In this document: one piece after another, positions 1 to 6,956 of the stretch
How the letters are laid out: every line of letters begins with the position of its first letter
Numbering within the stretch: the stretch's first letter is position 1
Source of the DNA: JAVBTT01 sp031550325
GTDB lineage: Bacteria > Bacillota > Clostridia > Oscillospirales > UBA929
Assembly: GCA_031550325.1 (NCBI GenBank)
Contig: JAVBOR010000050.1
Coordinates: 1 to 39,854, forward strand
Reading direction: 5' to 3'
Length of the DNA stretch: 39,854 bases
Made by a program: the position numbers and the translations under genes
The notes under the pieces: model-generated
The model's database searches: none
Told to the model about the DNA's origin: nothing
What the model saw: only the letters and a program-made list of their open reading frames with translations

Positions 1-141
1 TTCAAAACGCCTCCAGGCTCCAGGCCTCCCTGCTCGGGCGCTCGGCTCTTCTTATTTCAGTCCAGCAGGGACCCGCCGCCTTCGGCGTCAGGCTCGACGT
101 GGTTTTGCGCAAAGGAACGAAGAGGCGGCCTTTGTCTACAG
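1..141 (+). repeat. Partial copy A of the 207-bp structured repeat family
   Basis: Positions 59-140 match the 3' half of the intact copy at 3694-3900 almost base for base: AGTCCAGCAGG, a GC-rich hairpin, GGCTCGACGT, GGTTTTGCGCAAA, GGAACGAAG, then the terminal arm TTTGTCTACA at 131-140. Positions 1-58 do not resemble other copies, and the left strand that should pair with 100-112 is absent. The copy is therefore chimeric or truncated, with a sharp junction at 58/59. Its right end supplies the stop codon of the adjacent response regulator gene. Confidence 0.85.
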
Positions 142-819
142 ACTCGTAATAATCGCGTACCCTCCTCCGGGAGCTGTGTCTATTCGCGGATATCCGTGCG
201 CTGTCATGTTCAGTTTCTTTCGGATGGCGTGGATATGCACCCGCACGGTTCTCGTGTCGCTGTTGGCGTCCCGGCCCCAAACGGCCTTGTAAAGCTGCTC
301 GCCGGAGAAGACGCGGTTGCTGTTTTGAGCCAGAAAGAGCAGCAGCGCAAACTCGCGCGGCTTGAGCAGCGCGTCCTTCCCGTCCAGAAAGGCGCTGCGT
401 CTGACAGGGTCAATGACAATGCCGCCCAGTGACAGGATATCGTCTTGAGCAGGCCTGTTCCGGCGAAGCAGGGCGGTGATGCGCGCGAGCAGAACTTCGA
501 GATCATAGGGCTTGGTGACATAGTCATCCCCGCCGCGCAGGAAGCCCTCCAGCATATCGGTTTTATCGGTGTGACAGGTCAGGAAAATCACGGGAACGGC
601 GGTGCTCTCCCGAATCTTCGAGATAAAGTCCAGCCCTGAGCCGTCGGGCAGATTGATATCGAGCACAATGAGGTCGATATGCTCTCGCTGCAGAAGTTCC
701 CAGGCCTCGGCAAGCGTCTCGGCAGTCCAAACCCCAAAGCCGCACTTTTGCAAATATTCCTGGTTGGACAGCAGAACGTCGGTCTCATCCTCGACCAAAA
801 GCAACTCGCCTCTGTTCAT
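136..819 (-). CDS. OmpR/PhoB-family response regulator
   Basis: A 227-residue DNA-binding response regulator, the usual length for the OmpR family. The N-terminal receiver domain has the acidic pair E10/D11, the phosphoacceptor D54 in the run IVLDINLPDG, and the conserved Lys in YVTKPYDLEVL. The C-terminal winged helix (about 130-225) includes REFALLLFLAQN and the wing end GGGYAI. It starts at an ATG overlapping the kinase stop by 4 bp (ATGA), so the two are translationally coupled and form one two-component system. The stop codon TAG lies in the terminal CTGTAGACAAA of the repeat copy at the window start, so the extreme C terminus may have been set by that element. The target genes are unknown. 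Confidence 0.95.
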   Translation of the reverse strand: MNRGELLLVEDETDVLLSNQEYLQKCGFGVWTAETLAEAWELLQREHIDLIVLDINLPDGSGLDFISKIRESTAVPVIFLTCHTDKTDMLEGFLRGGDDYVTKPYDLEVLLARITALLRRNRPAQDDILSLGGIVIDPVRRSAFLDGKDALLKPREFALLLFLAQNSNRVFSGEQLYKAVWGRDANSDTRTVRVHIHAIRKKLNMTAHGYPRIDTAPGGGYAIITSL

Positions 820-2783
820 GGCAGTTCCTCTCCTTCCTGCGCCGGAAGCCAGAAAAAGACTGTTGTGCCGCTGCCCTGAATGCTCGTGACGCTGATTTTG
901 CCGTGATGCGCCTCAATGATCTGTCTGGAGATAAAGAGCCCGAGGCCCGTCCCCGAAGCGTTTTGGCCGCCGCGCTCCGAGCCCGTATAGTATCTCTCGA
1001 AAATCAATGCCAGCTGTTGCTCCGGAATCCCTATGCCCGTGTCGGAGACCGTGACGCGCACACCGCCCTCTTCAAGGCGCGCTGACACCGTAATGGTTCC
1101 GTCATGGGTAAACTTAATGGCGTTGGAGATGAGGTTGACCAAAACCTGTTTGATTCTGGCCTCGTCCGCGTACACGCCGGGCAGGAAAGCGGCAATGTCA
1201 GCGTTCAGTTTGTTGTGGTTCTTGTTCAACACGGGGAAGTACGTTTCGATCATCTCCGCGATCAGCACATTCATGTTGACGCGGCGGAAGCTCCACTCCA
1301 TGCGACCTTCCTCGATTCTCGCAATGTCCAGAAGCTGCCCCACCATCATGGCCAGGCGCTCAACCTCCGAGGAAACCAGCAGCATTTTGTTGACCACATA
1401 CTCGTCCTGCCGGTCGCTTTCCCGCTCATGCTGGCGCGTCAGCTGCGCGTAATTGGAAATGACGGTGAGCGGCGTTTTCAGCTCGTGGGACACCGTGGAC
1501 AGAAAGCGCACGCGCTGTCGGTCAATCTGCTGCAGCGCCTCGTTCTGTCCAGTCAGCGTGTTCTCCCTTTCCGTCACTTCGCCCAGCTCGCGCTCTGCCC
1601 GGGCAAACTGCAAAAACAGCGCCACCATCTGCGCAAAGATAAACACAATCATGGCAGGCTGCATGTACGCGCGGCTGCCCAACAGTAGTAGCGGGGTGTG
1701 CGCGTAAAACAGGATGTCGTTGAGAACGGCCGCGAAGAGAAACAGCAGCCCAAACGCCGAGAGGTATTGGTCAAACGCCAGTGTCTTGAATCGCGGGCAT
1801 ATGCGTATGACCAAGTACACAATGGCGGCTATGACTGCGGCCAGATAGGAAATCCGCAGGAAATCGTACATCCTGGGCTCGGTGATCAAAATCAGGAGGG
1901 CGTAAAGCGCGGATACTGCGAAAAACGCGTATTTGGCGGCCTTTTGAACGAGTGGGGGAAACAGCCGGTCAATAAAGGCCAGAATCAGGGCCGCCAGCAG
2001 GCCTATAAAGAGGTATTGCGCCGAAAACATGACGCCCCATGGAATGTTCGGGAGCATCACGCTCAGAATTTGCTCGCCAGCCAAGCCCTCTCTGAGCGCC
2101 TGGAGCAGGCAGGCCAGCGAGAAATAGAGATTCTCGAGCTGCCCCGGCCTGAACAAAAACAATCCGAAATTGAGCAGAAACGCGGCGACATACACGGCGA
2201 TCATGAGACAGCTGTAAAAGTTGGAGTGGATCTGCTTTTCGCTCATAAGCCCCGAATGGCCTATGCGCAGCGTGGTCGGGTCGTTTTGGGAGGTCACAAA
2301 ATTGGCGTACTGCAGAATAATCTCCACGGCATTGTCCTGCGGGGTCACAAAATAGCGGCAGTATGCGGTTTCAGGCACAGAGGCGTCCTTTGCGGCTGCT
2401 ACTGTGCCGATTTGGTCAACCTCAAGCCCTCCGATGAACACCCGCGAGGAAAAGGATAGGCTCATAAATTCGACGGTACAGGGTTCGTTGTCTGGCGTAA
2501 GAATGCGCATGCGGTATGATCCGAACGGCACGTTTTCTCCGGTCTGCTCTCCCGCGTCGCTGCCGGTTTCCGCGGGAAAGAGGAGTCTGCCGGGGATATG
2601 CTCCCAACTGAGCGTCTGAACGGCCGTTGCGGACAAATCCACGGCGCGCAGATCCACGAGCCCCGCCTGTCCGCCGACGATCTGGTACTCAACCCTGCCC
2701 AGGGCGATGATGATGGAAAACACCAGCACGATGGTCAGCGAAAAACCGGTGACCGTGAAGATCGTTTTGAGGTTTAATTTCAA
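816..2783 (-). CDS. Membrane sensor histidine kinase, 7TM-DISM type
   Basis: The sensor of the pair with the downstream OmpR-type regulator. From the chosen start it has about 656 residues. An N-terminal membrane helix is followed by an extracytoplasmic beta-rich region of roughly 170 residues and a block of about seven hydrophobic helices, as in 7TMR-DISM proteins. A short coiled coil precedes the kinase core: H433 in VSHELKTPLTV, N-box LISNAIKF, G1 box DTGIGIP and G2 box GTGLGLFIS. I chose the TTG at 2783 because GGGAGG lies 7 nt upstream. The longer frame opening at 2819 lacks such a site. The ligand is unknown; 7TM-DISM modules are thought to sense small molecules, often carbohydrate-related. 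Confidence 0.9.
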   Translation of the reverse strand: MKLNLKTIFTVTGFSLTIVLVFSIIIALGRVEYQIVGGQAGLVDLRAVDLSATAVQTLSWEHIPGRLLFPAETGSDAGEQTGENVPFGSYRMRILTPDNEPCTVEFMSLSFSSRVFIGGLEVDQIGTVAAAKDASVPETAYCRYFVTPQDNAVEIILQYANFVTSQNDPTTLRIGHSGLMSEKQIHSNFYSCLMIAVYVAAFLLNFGLFLFRPGQLENLYFSLACLLQALREGLAGEQILSVMLPNIPWGVMFSAQYLFIGLLAALILAFIDRLFPPLVQKAAKYAFFAVSALYALLILITEPRMYDFLRISYLAAVIAAIVYLVIRICPRFKTLAFDQYLSAFGLLFLFAAVLNDILFYAHTPLLLLGSRAYMQPAMIVFIFAQMVALFLQFARAERELGEVTERENTLTGQNEALQQIDRQRVRFLSTVSHELKTPLTVISNYAQLTRQHERESDRQDEYVVNKMLLVSSEVERLAMMVGQLLDIARIEEGRMEWSFRRVNMNVLIAEMIETYFPVLNKNHNKLNADIAAFLPGVYADEARIKQVLVNLISNAIKFTHDGTITVSARLEEGGVRVTVSDTGIGIPEQQLALIFERYYTGSERGGQNASGTGLGLFISRQIIEAHHGKISVTSIQGSGTTVFFWLPAQEGEELP

Positions 2784-2832
2784 TCTTTCGCCTCCCAAGC
2801 CCGCGTCTACGGCTCCCAAAGCCTATATAAGC

Positions 2833-2861
2833 ATTATACCGCAGGGCATTTCATACGTCAA
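2833..2861 (-). promoter_or_regulatory. Sigma-A promoter for the kinase/regulator operon
   Basis: On the minus strand, TTGACG (2856-2861) and TATAAT (2833-2838) are separated by 17 bp, a near-perfect housekeeping promoter. The predicted start near 2826 gives a leader of about 43 nt before the TTG start at 2783. Confidence 0.85.
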
Positions 2862-3070
2862 ACAACGTCGCACGCCCGTGCTTTGTCGGGTTTTGTGCCG
2901 GGCGGGTGAAGAATAAACAAAAGGGTTTTAACAACTTTTATCATGCAAAAAAGAGCACATCTAACCGATGGATTGCAGATTTCCTTACGGCCATCACCAT
3001 TACGGACGCTTCGACATAGGATACTGCGAGAGTAACACACTCTCAGACATTAACAAAGGGTGACAACTTT

Positions 3071-3574
3071 ATGAAGGGATACATGTACTCTAACAATCAA
3101 AGCGTCTCCAGCGTCTCCAGCGTCTCTGGCCCGTGCAACTCTTTCTGTATCAGCGGGCATGTCGTTGCGGTGTTTTTGGCTATTGTTGCCGGCGTTGTTG
3201 CCGGACTTTTGTTTGCAAACGAAATGATTCCCAATATCACGACCGTCGTCGAAATCGCCCTGGTGCTTGCGGGTATCTCACTGATCCTGTTGGTTTGGGG
3301 TCTCTTCACCGCCGCGGTTCCCGCCTGCCAGCGCGGAAGGCTGGCGGCATGTCTGTGCTGCAACAGCACATTTCTGCTGACGGGAATTATTGGCACAATC
3401 GTCGCTTCGGTTCTGGCACTGGCAATTGAGCTGATTCCCGGAGCAATTGCAGCCGCAGTTCTGGTCGGCTTTGTCGCATTTTTCTTCACCATACTCCTGG
3501 CCGGCCTTATCCTGCTCATCCAGTGCCTCGCAGAGGGGCTGTGCGCGGAAAGCAACTGGGAGCAGGCTCAATAA
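3071..3574 (+). CDS. Small Cys-rich four-helix membrane protein, function unknown
   Basis: 167 residues with a short polar N terminus followed by about four hydrophobic helices (roughly 28-48, 57-80, 97-120, 125-150). Cysteines cluster at helix ends: GPCNSFC near 22-26, a Cys in VPACQRG, CLCCN near 95-99, and two near the C terminus. The N terminus contains VSSVSSVSG, encoded by about three tandem copies of AGCGTCTCC. GGGTG lies 10 nt before the ATG. The leader has a 6-bp inverted repeat GAGAGT/ACTCTC (3028-3044) that could be an operator or RNA hairpin. I recognise no characterised family. It stands alone, followed by a terminator-like hairpin. Confidence 0.75.
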   Translation: MKGYMYSNNQSVSSVSSVSGPCNSFCISGHVVAVFLAIVAGVVAGLLFANEMIPNITTVVEIALVLAGISLILLVWGLFTAAVPACQRGRLAACLCCNSTFLLTGIIGTIVASVLALAIELIPGAIAAAVLVGFVAFFFTILLAGLILLIQCLAEGLCAESNWEQAQ

Positions 3575-3589
3575 GAGGGCCTCAGCTAA

Positions 3590-3624
3590 GTCTAAAAACC
3601 TCGCCAAAGGCGAGGTTTTTAGAC
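3590..3624 (+). terminator. Bidirectional intrinsic terminator
   Basis: A perfect 16-bp inverted repeat with an AAA loop. Its inner part is CCTCGCC-AAA-GGCGAGG (3599-3615) followed by TTTTT and preceded by AAAAA, so it fits intrinsic termination on either strand. It directly abuts the first hairpin of the repeat element at 3625. Confidence 0.8.
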
Positions 3625-3663
3625 TGTCAAAGAACCCTTGGTTCTTTGACAAAACGAGGGCGG

Positions 3664-3930
3664 GATCAAACCGCTGAGGCGGTTTGAAGAGACTGTAGAC
3701 AAACCTTCGATTTGTCTACAAACGGGAGCAGGAACGCGTCTTTGTGAAGACGCGCATTGAGTGACTTTCCCGGAGTGAATCCGTGAAAGTCACTTGTTTC
3801 CATGCTTTGCGCTCAACCAGTCCAGCAGGAACCCGCCGCCTTCGGCGTCAGGCTCGACGTGGTTTTGCGCAAAGGAACGAAGAGGCGGCCTTTGTCTACA
3901 GGCTGATCAAACCGCTGAGGCGGTTTGAAG
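3664..3930 (+). repeat. 26-bp palindromic direct repeats flanking copy B
   Basis: An identical 26-bp sequence at 3664-3689 and 3905-3930 flanks the inner element. It consists of a 9-bp stem TCAAACCGC/GCGGTTTGA with loop TGAG plus a few outer bases. Outside the repeats are short spacers (AGAC on the left; GGCT on the right). It resembles an unusually long target duplication consisting of a whole palindrome. Confidence 0.85.
3694..3900 (+). repeat. Intact 207-bp structured repeat, copy B (TGTAGACA subtype)
   Basis: Exactly 207 bp, from TGTAGACAAA to its inverse TTTGTCTACA. Parts in order: hairpin 1 (3694-3720); linker AACGGGAGCAGGAA; hairpin 2 (3735-3754, loop TGTG); hairpin 3 (3761-3793, arms GTGACTTT/AAAGTCAC, inner loop CGGAGTGAATCCG); long-range stem 3806-3818/3861-3873 enclosing AGTCCAGCAGGAA, a GC hairpin (3832-3852) and CTCGACGT; then GGAACGAAG and the terminal arm. 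The terminal arm repeats the 3' arm of hairpin 1. No convincing protein is encoded. Confidence 0.9.
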
Positions 3931-4076
3931 GGAAACGGTTTCGAGAAATGAATTCCCGAGACCGTTGTGGTTCCTGTTTTTCCCGGATTCAGTCCAGCAA
4001 GAACCTGCCGCCTGCAGCGTCAGGCTCGACGCGAATCCAGGAAAAGGACGAAGGCGTAAAGCGCTTTTTGACAGCT

Positions 4077-4124
4077 TGTCAAAGAATCAAAGGTTCTTTG
4101 ACAAAACGAGGGTTTGGCTCGACG
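4077..4124 (+). repeat. Deletion remnant of the repeat family
   Basis: A third hairpin 1 (4077-4103, arms TGTCAAAGAA/TTCTTTGACA) and the start of the linker AAACGAGGG are followed within a few bases by GGCTCGACG (4116-4124), a piece of the conserved core that normally lies about 120 bp further on. This is an internally deleted copy starting 3 bp after the end of copy C. The following GC-rich stretch to about 4180 holds nothing I can name. Confidence 0.65.
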
Positions 4125-4189
4125 GTCGAGGGCCCCTTCGGTTCTTCGCCCCGGCCCGGCCCCACGGCCGGAGTCTTCCCATGCGCCTC

Positions 4190-4218
4190 TTGAAAAAACG
4201 ATCCGCTCGTGATACACT
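4190..4218 (+). promoter_or_regulatory. Probable sigma-A promoter for the gcv operon
   Basis: TTGAAA (4190-4195), 17-bp spacer, TACACT (4213-4218), followed by an A/T-rich start region about 50 nt before the gcvT ATG. No glycine riboswitch is recognisable in this short leader. Confidence 0.6.
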
Positions 4219-4277
4219 TTTAGCCTAAAGGGTCTTTTGGTCTTTTGCCCGAAGAAATACCGCGGGGAGGAAATCAC

Positions 4278-5300
4278 ATGAGGACGCCGCTTTACGAGGC
4301 GCATATCGCGCTGGGAGCGCGCATGGTGGACTTTGCCGGCTGGGAAATGCCGGTGCAATACACGAGCATTCAGGAGGAGCACCGCGCGACGCGGACGCAG
4401 GCGGGCCTGTTTGACGTGTCGCATATGGGGCAGCTTCTTGTCGAGGGCGACGGCGCCTATGAATTTTTACAAAAGACGCTGACCCATGATATGTCGCGGC
4501 TGCTTGAGGGGAAATGGGCGTATTCGCCGGTTTGCCTGCCGACAGGCGGAACGGTGGACGACGTGATTGTCTATCCGAAGGAGAACCGCTATTTATTGTG
4601 CGTCAACGCGTCCAACACCGACAAGGACTTCAGCTGGTTTTCGGAGTGCGCGCCGCGCGGCGTCCGGGTGGAAAACCACTCCGACCGCTACGCTCAGATC
4701 GCGCTGCAGGGCCCTGGGGCCAGGGCGCTTCTGGAGGCGGTTGACGCAAGCCTTATTTTGCTCAAGCCAGCCACGGGGTACACGGGCGAGAGGGGATACG
4801 AGCTGTATGTCACGCCCGAACATGCGCGGGCTGTCTGGGACAAACTTATCGAACAGGGCGCGGTGCCGTGCGGGCTTGGCGCGCGCGACACCCTGCGCAT
4901 GGAGGCGGCGCTTCCGCTCTACGGCCATGAGCTCAGCGAGACCATTTCGCCGTGGGAGGCCGGGTTGAGCCGGTTCATAGCCTTTGACAAGGGGGAGTTT
5001 ACGGGCAGACAGGCGCTTCTGGAGCAGTCCCAAAGCGGTCAGACGCGCAGGCTGATCGGCCTGCGCACCGACGGAAGATTCATTCCCCGCGCCGGGTACG
5101 AAGTGCTGCGCGGCGGAGAGACGGTCGGCGTGGTGACGTCGGGCGGCCCGGCGCTGACGGTGGGCGGGCAGGTTGCCATGGCGCTTGTAACGCCCGGTGA
5201 AGGGGATTACGCTGTTATGATTCGCGGAAAGGCCGAGCCGATGGCGCTTACCGAGCTGCCGTTTTACCGCAGGGCGAAGCCTGAAACAGCAAATAAATAA
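4278..5300 (+). CDS. gcvT: Glycine cleavage system T protein (aminomethyltransferase)
   Basis: Transfers the methylene group from aminomethyl-lipoyl GcvH to tetrahydrofolate, releasing ammonia. The ATG at 4278 follows GGGGAGG and begins MRTPLYEAH, the family's normal start. Family motifs present are GLFDVSHMGQ, GGTVDDVIVY (with the catalytic Asp region), IALQGPGA, TGYTGERGYELY, CGLGARDTLRMEA and the C-terminal TSGG. The 340-residue length is short for the family (about 360-370). Around residue 163 the text runs KPATGYTGE, where homologues have an extra strand and loop of roughly 16 residues between the KP and TGYTGE elements. This in-frame gap may affect the fold. First gene of gcvTHPAPB; gcvH follows after 18 bp. 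Confidence 0.95.
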   Translation: MRTPLYEAHIALGARMVDFAGWEMPVQYTSIQEEHRATRTQAGLFDVSHMGQLLVEGDGAYEFLQKTLTHDMSRLLEGKWAYSPVCLPTGGTVDDVIVYPKENRYLLCVNASNTDKDFSWFSECAPRGVRVENHSDRYAQIALQGPGARALLEAVDASLILLKPATGYTGERGYELYVTPEHARAVWDKLIEQGAVPCGLGARDTLRMEAALPLYGHELSETISPWEAGLSRFIAFDKGEFTGRQALLEQSQSGQTRRLIGLRTDGRFIPRAGYEVLRGGETVGVVTSGGPALTVGGQVAMALVTPGEGDYAVMIRGKAEPMALTELPFYRRAKPETANK

Positions 5301-5318
5301 TTTTAGGAGGGTTTTCAC

Positions 5319-5702
5319 ATGGCAGAGGTGAGACAGGGACTCAAATATTCAAAAGATCACGATTGGGTGCGCGCGGAGGGAAATGTTGCGTATATTGGCA
5401 TCACCGATTATGCGCAAAGCAGTCTGGGCGATATTGTGTTTGCCGACGGGGAACCGGCGGACAGCGTTCTTTCGGCGGGCGGAGAGGCCGGCGTGGTCGA
5501 GTCGGTTAAGGCGGCGTCCGACGTCTGCACACCCGTTTCGGGCACCGTGCTGGAGGTCAACCCCGTCATTTTGGACGACCCCGCGCAGATTAACGCGGCG
5601 CCATACGAAACCTGGATGGTCAAGCTCACGCTGGCCGACAAAGGAGAACTGGACGCGCTCATGGACGCCTCGGACTACGAGGCGTATTGCGGGTCGCTGT
5701 AA
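5319..5702 (+). CDS. gcvH: Glycine cleavage system H protein (lipoyl carrier)
   Basis: A 127-residue lipoyl-carrier protein that shuttles the aminomethyl group between the P and T proteins and is reoxidised by the L protein. The lipoylation site is K64 in ESVKAASD, with the typical following segment PVSGTVLEVN. AGGAGG lies upstream of the ATG. It ends directly against gcvPA (stop TAA at 5700-5702, next ATG at 5703), so translation is coupled. No lipoate ligase and no L protein gene lie in the window, so lipoylation and L function must come from elsewhere. Confidence 0.97.
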   Translation: MAEVRQGLKYSKDHDWVRAEGNVAYIGITDYAQSSLGDIVFADGEPADSVLSAGGEAGVVESVKAASDVCTPVSGTVLEVNPVILDDPAQINAAPYETWMVKLTLADKGELDALMDASDYEAYCGSL

Positions 5703-6956
5703 ATGAACTATATTCCGTCAACGCAGTCTGAAAAGGAGGCCATGCTCAGCGAGCTCGGCCTCGCATCCGTGGAAGAGCTTTTTTCCTCTATCCCGGCGCC
5801 TGTGCGCGTGGAGGGCGTCAATCTGCCCGCGGGGCTGACCGAGCCCGAGCTTCTCAGTTTTTTTTCCGGCCTTGCCGCGCAGAACAATACGGCCGAGCCG
5901 TGTTTTCGCGGCGCGGGCTGCTATGACCATACGATTCCCTCGGCGGTGGCGGCGCTTGTCTCACGCTCGGAGTTTGTCACGGCGTACACGCCCTATCAGC
6001 CCGAAATCAGTCAGGGAACCCTGACGGCGATCTTTGAATTTCAGACGATGATTTGCAGCCTTACCGGACTGGAAGTCAGCAACGCCTCGCTGTATGACGC
6101 CGCGACGGCGGCTTGCGAGGCCATGATGATGGCAGCCGTGCGGGGTAAGGTGTTTGGCGTCTCTCGGGCCTTGCATCCCGACGTTCGGGAAACGCTGGCC
6201 ACATACGCGCGCTTCGCGGGCATTGAGCTTATTGAGCTTGAGATGAGCAGCGTGACCGGGCAGACTGCCTTGCCGCAGCAGCCGCTGTGCGGGGCGCTTG
6301 TTCAGTCGCCGAACTTCTTCGGCGTGGTGGAGCCGATGAGAGAGCTGGCCCAGGCCATCAAGGCGTGCGGCGGGACTCCCGTGGCGCTGTGCGACCCGTT
6401 GTCGCTCGGCCTGCTGGAGAGCCCAGGTGCTTGCGGATTTGATATTGCGGTCGGCGAGTGCCAGCCACTGGGACTGCGCATGAGTTTCGGCGGGCCTTAC
6501 GCCGGGTATATGGCCGTGCGTGAGCGCTTCTTGCGCAAAATGCCCGGCCGCATCGTCGGACAGACGGTGGACAGGCAGAACAGGCGCGCCTTTGTGCTGA
6601 CGCTGCAGGCCAGAGAGCAGCACATCCGCCGGGACAAGGCCACGTCCAACATCTGCTCAAACCAGGCGCTGTGCGCGCTCACGGCCACGGTCTGGCTGTC
6701 GCTGATGGGGCCGCAGGGTCTGCGTGAGGCGGCTGAGCAAAGCGCGCAAAAGGCGGCGTATGTGCGTGGAAAGCTTGCCGAAGGCGGGATAGAGCCGCTC
6801 TTTACCGGAAAAACTTTTCGGGAGTTTGCCGTTAAGGCCAGTGTTCCCGGCGCTGTTAAGCTGGAGGGTCTCGGCAGCCTGATCGCCGTGACCGAGAAGC
6901 GCACGCGCGAGGAGATGGACGCGTTTGTGGAAAGGGCGGTGAGGGCATGTCGCTGA
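5703..6956 (+). CDS. gcvPA: Glycine dehydrogenase (decarboxylating) subunit 1
   Basis: 417-residue N-terminal half of the split P protein; with GcvPB it forms the PLP enzyme that decarboxylates glycine and loads the H protein. Recognisable family segments are YIPSTQSEKEAML at the N terminus, FRGAGCYDHTIPSAV, TAYTPYQPEISQGTL, NASLYDAATAACEAMMMA and RRDKATSNICSNQALCAL. The split form is typical of Firmicutes. It starts immediately after the gcvH stop; a GGAGG in the coding start is not needed if coupled. It overlaps gcvPB by 10 bp. Confidence 0.96.
   Translation: MNYIPSTQSEKEAMLSELGLASVEELFSSIPAPVRVEGVNLPAGLTEPELLSFFSGLAAQNNTAEPCFRGAGCYDHTIPSAVAALVSRSEFVTAYTPYQPEISQGTLTAIFEFQTMICSLTGLEVSNASLYDAATAACEAMMMAAVRGKVFGVSRALHPDVRETLATYARFAGIELIELEMSSVTGQTALPQQPLCGALVQSPNFFGVVEPMRELAQAIKACGGTPVALCDPLSLGLLESPGACGFDIAVGECQPLGLRMSFGGPYAGYMAVRERFLRKMPGRIVGQTVDRQNRRAFVLTLQAREQHIRRDKATSNICSNQALCALTATVWLSLMGPQGLREAAEQSAQKAAYVRGKLAEGGIEPLFTGKTFREFAVKASVPGAVKLEGLGSLIAVTEKRTREEMDAFVERAVRACR

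Larger units (their letters stand above)
3625..4073 (+). repeat. Repeat copy C (TGTCAAAG subtype), interrupted by copy B
   Basis: It begins with hairpin 1 (3625-3651, TGTCAAAGAACC arms, loop CTT), then linker AAACGAGGGCGGGA and palindromic hairpin 2 (3666-3687, loop TGAG). Copy B interrupts it there. It resumes at a second copy of the hairpin-2 palindrome (3907-3928), hairpin 3 (3934-3966), then the conserved core (3991 on) enclosed by stem 3978-3990/4033-4045, GGACGAAGG, and ends in TTTTTGACA at 4073. Removing the 241-bp offset between the two palindrome copies leaves 208 bp, essentially the 207-bp unit length. Confidence 0.85.

Noticed and set aside
3625..4073. IS200/IS605-derived element or integron attC sites
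   Set aside because: No TnpA/TnpB or integron integrase in the window. The elements have terminal inverted repeats and no attC core sites. Mobilisation by an unlinked enzyme remains possible.
3590..4124. CRISPR-like array
   Set aside because: Repeated units are palindromic, of different types, unevenly spaced and nested; no constant repeat/unique spacer pattern and no cas genes.
3783..4193. Open frame in the repeat beginning MKVTCFHALRST, recurring at 13658-13906 (minus)
   Set aside because: It starts inside hairpin 3, has no ribosome site and tracks the conserved RNA-like core. It is repeated only because the element is, and it diverges in frame outside copies B and E.
4190..4277. Glycine riboswitch in front of gcvT
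   Set aside because: The leader between the promoter and ATG is too short and lacks the tandem aptamer core.
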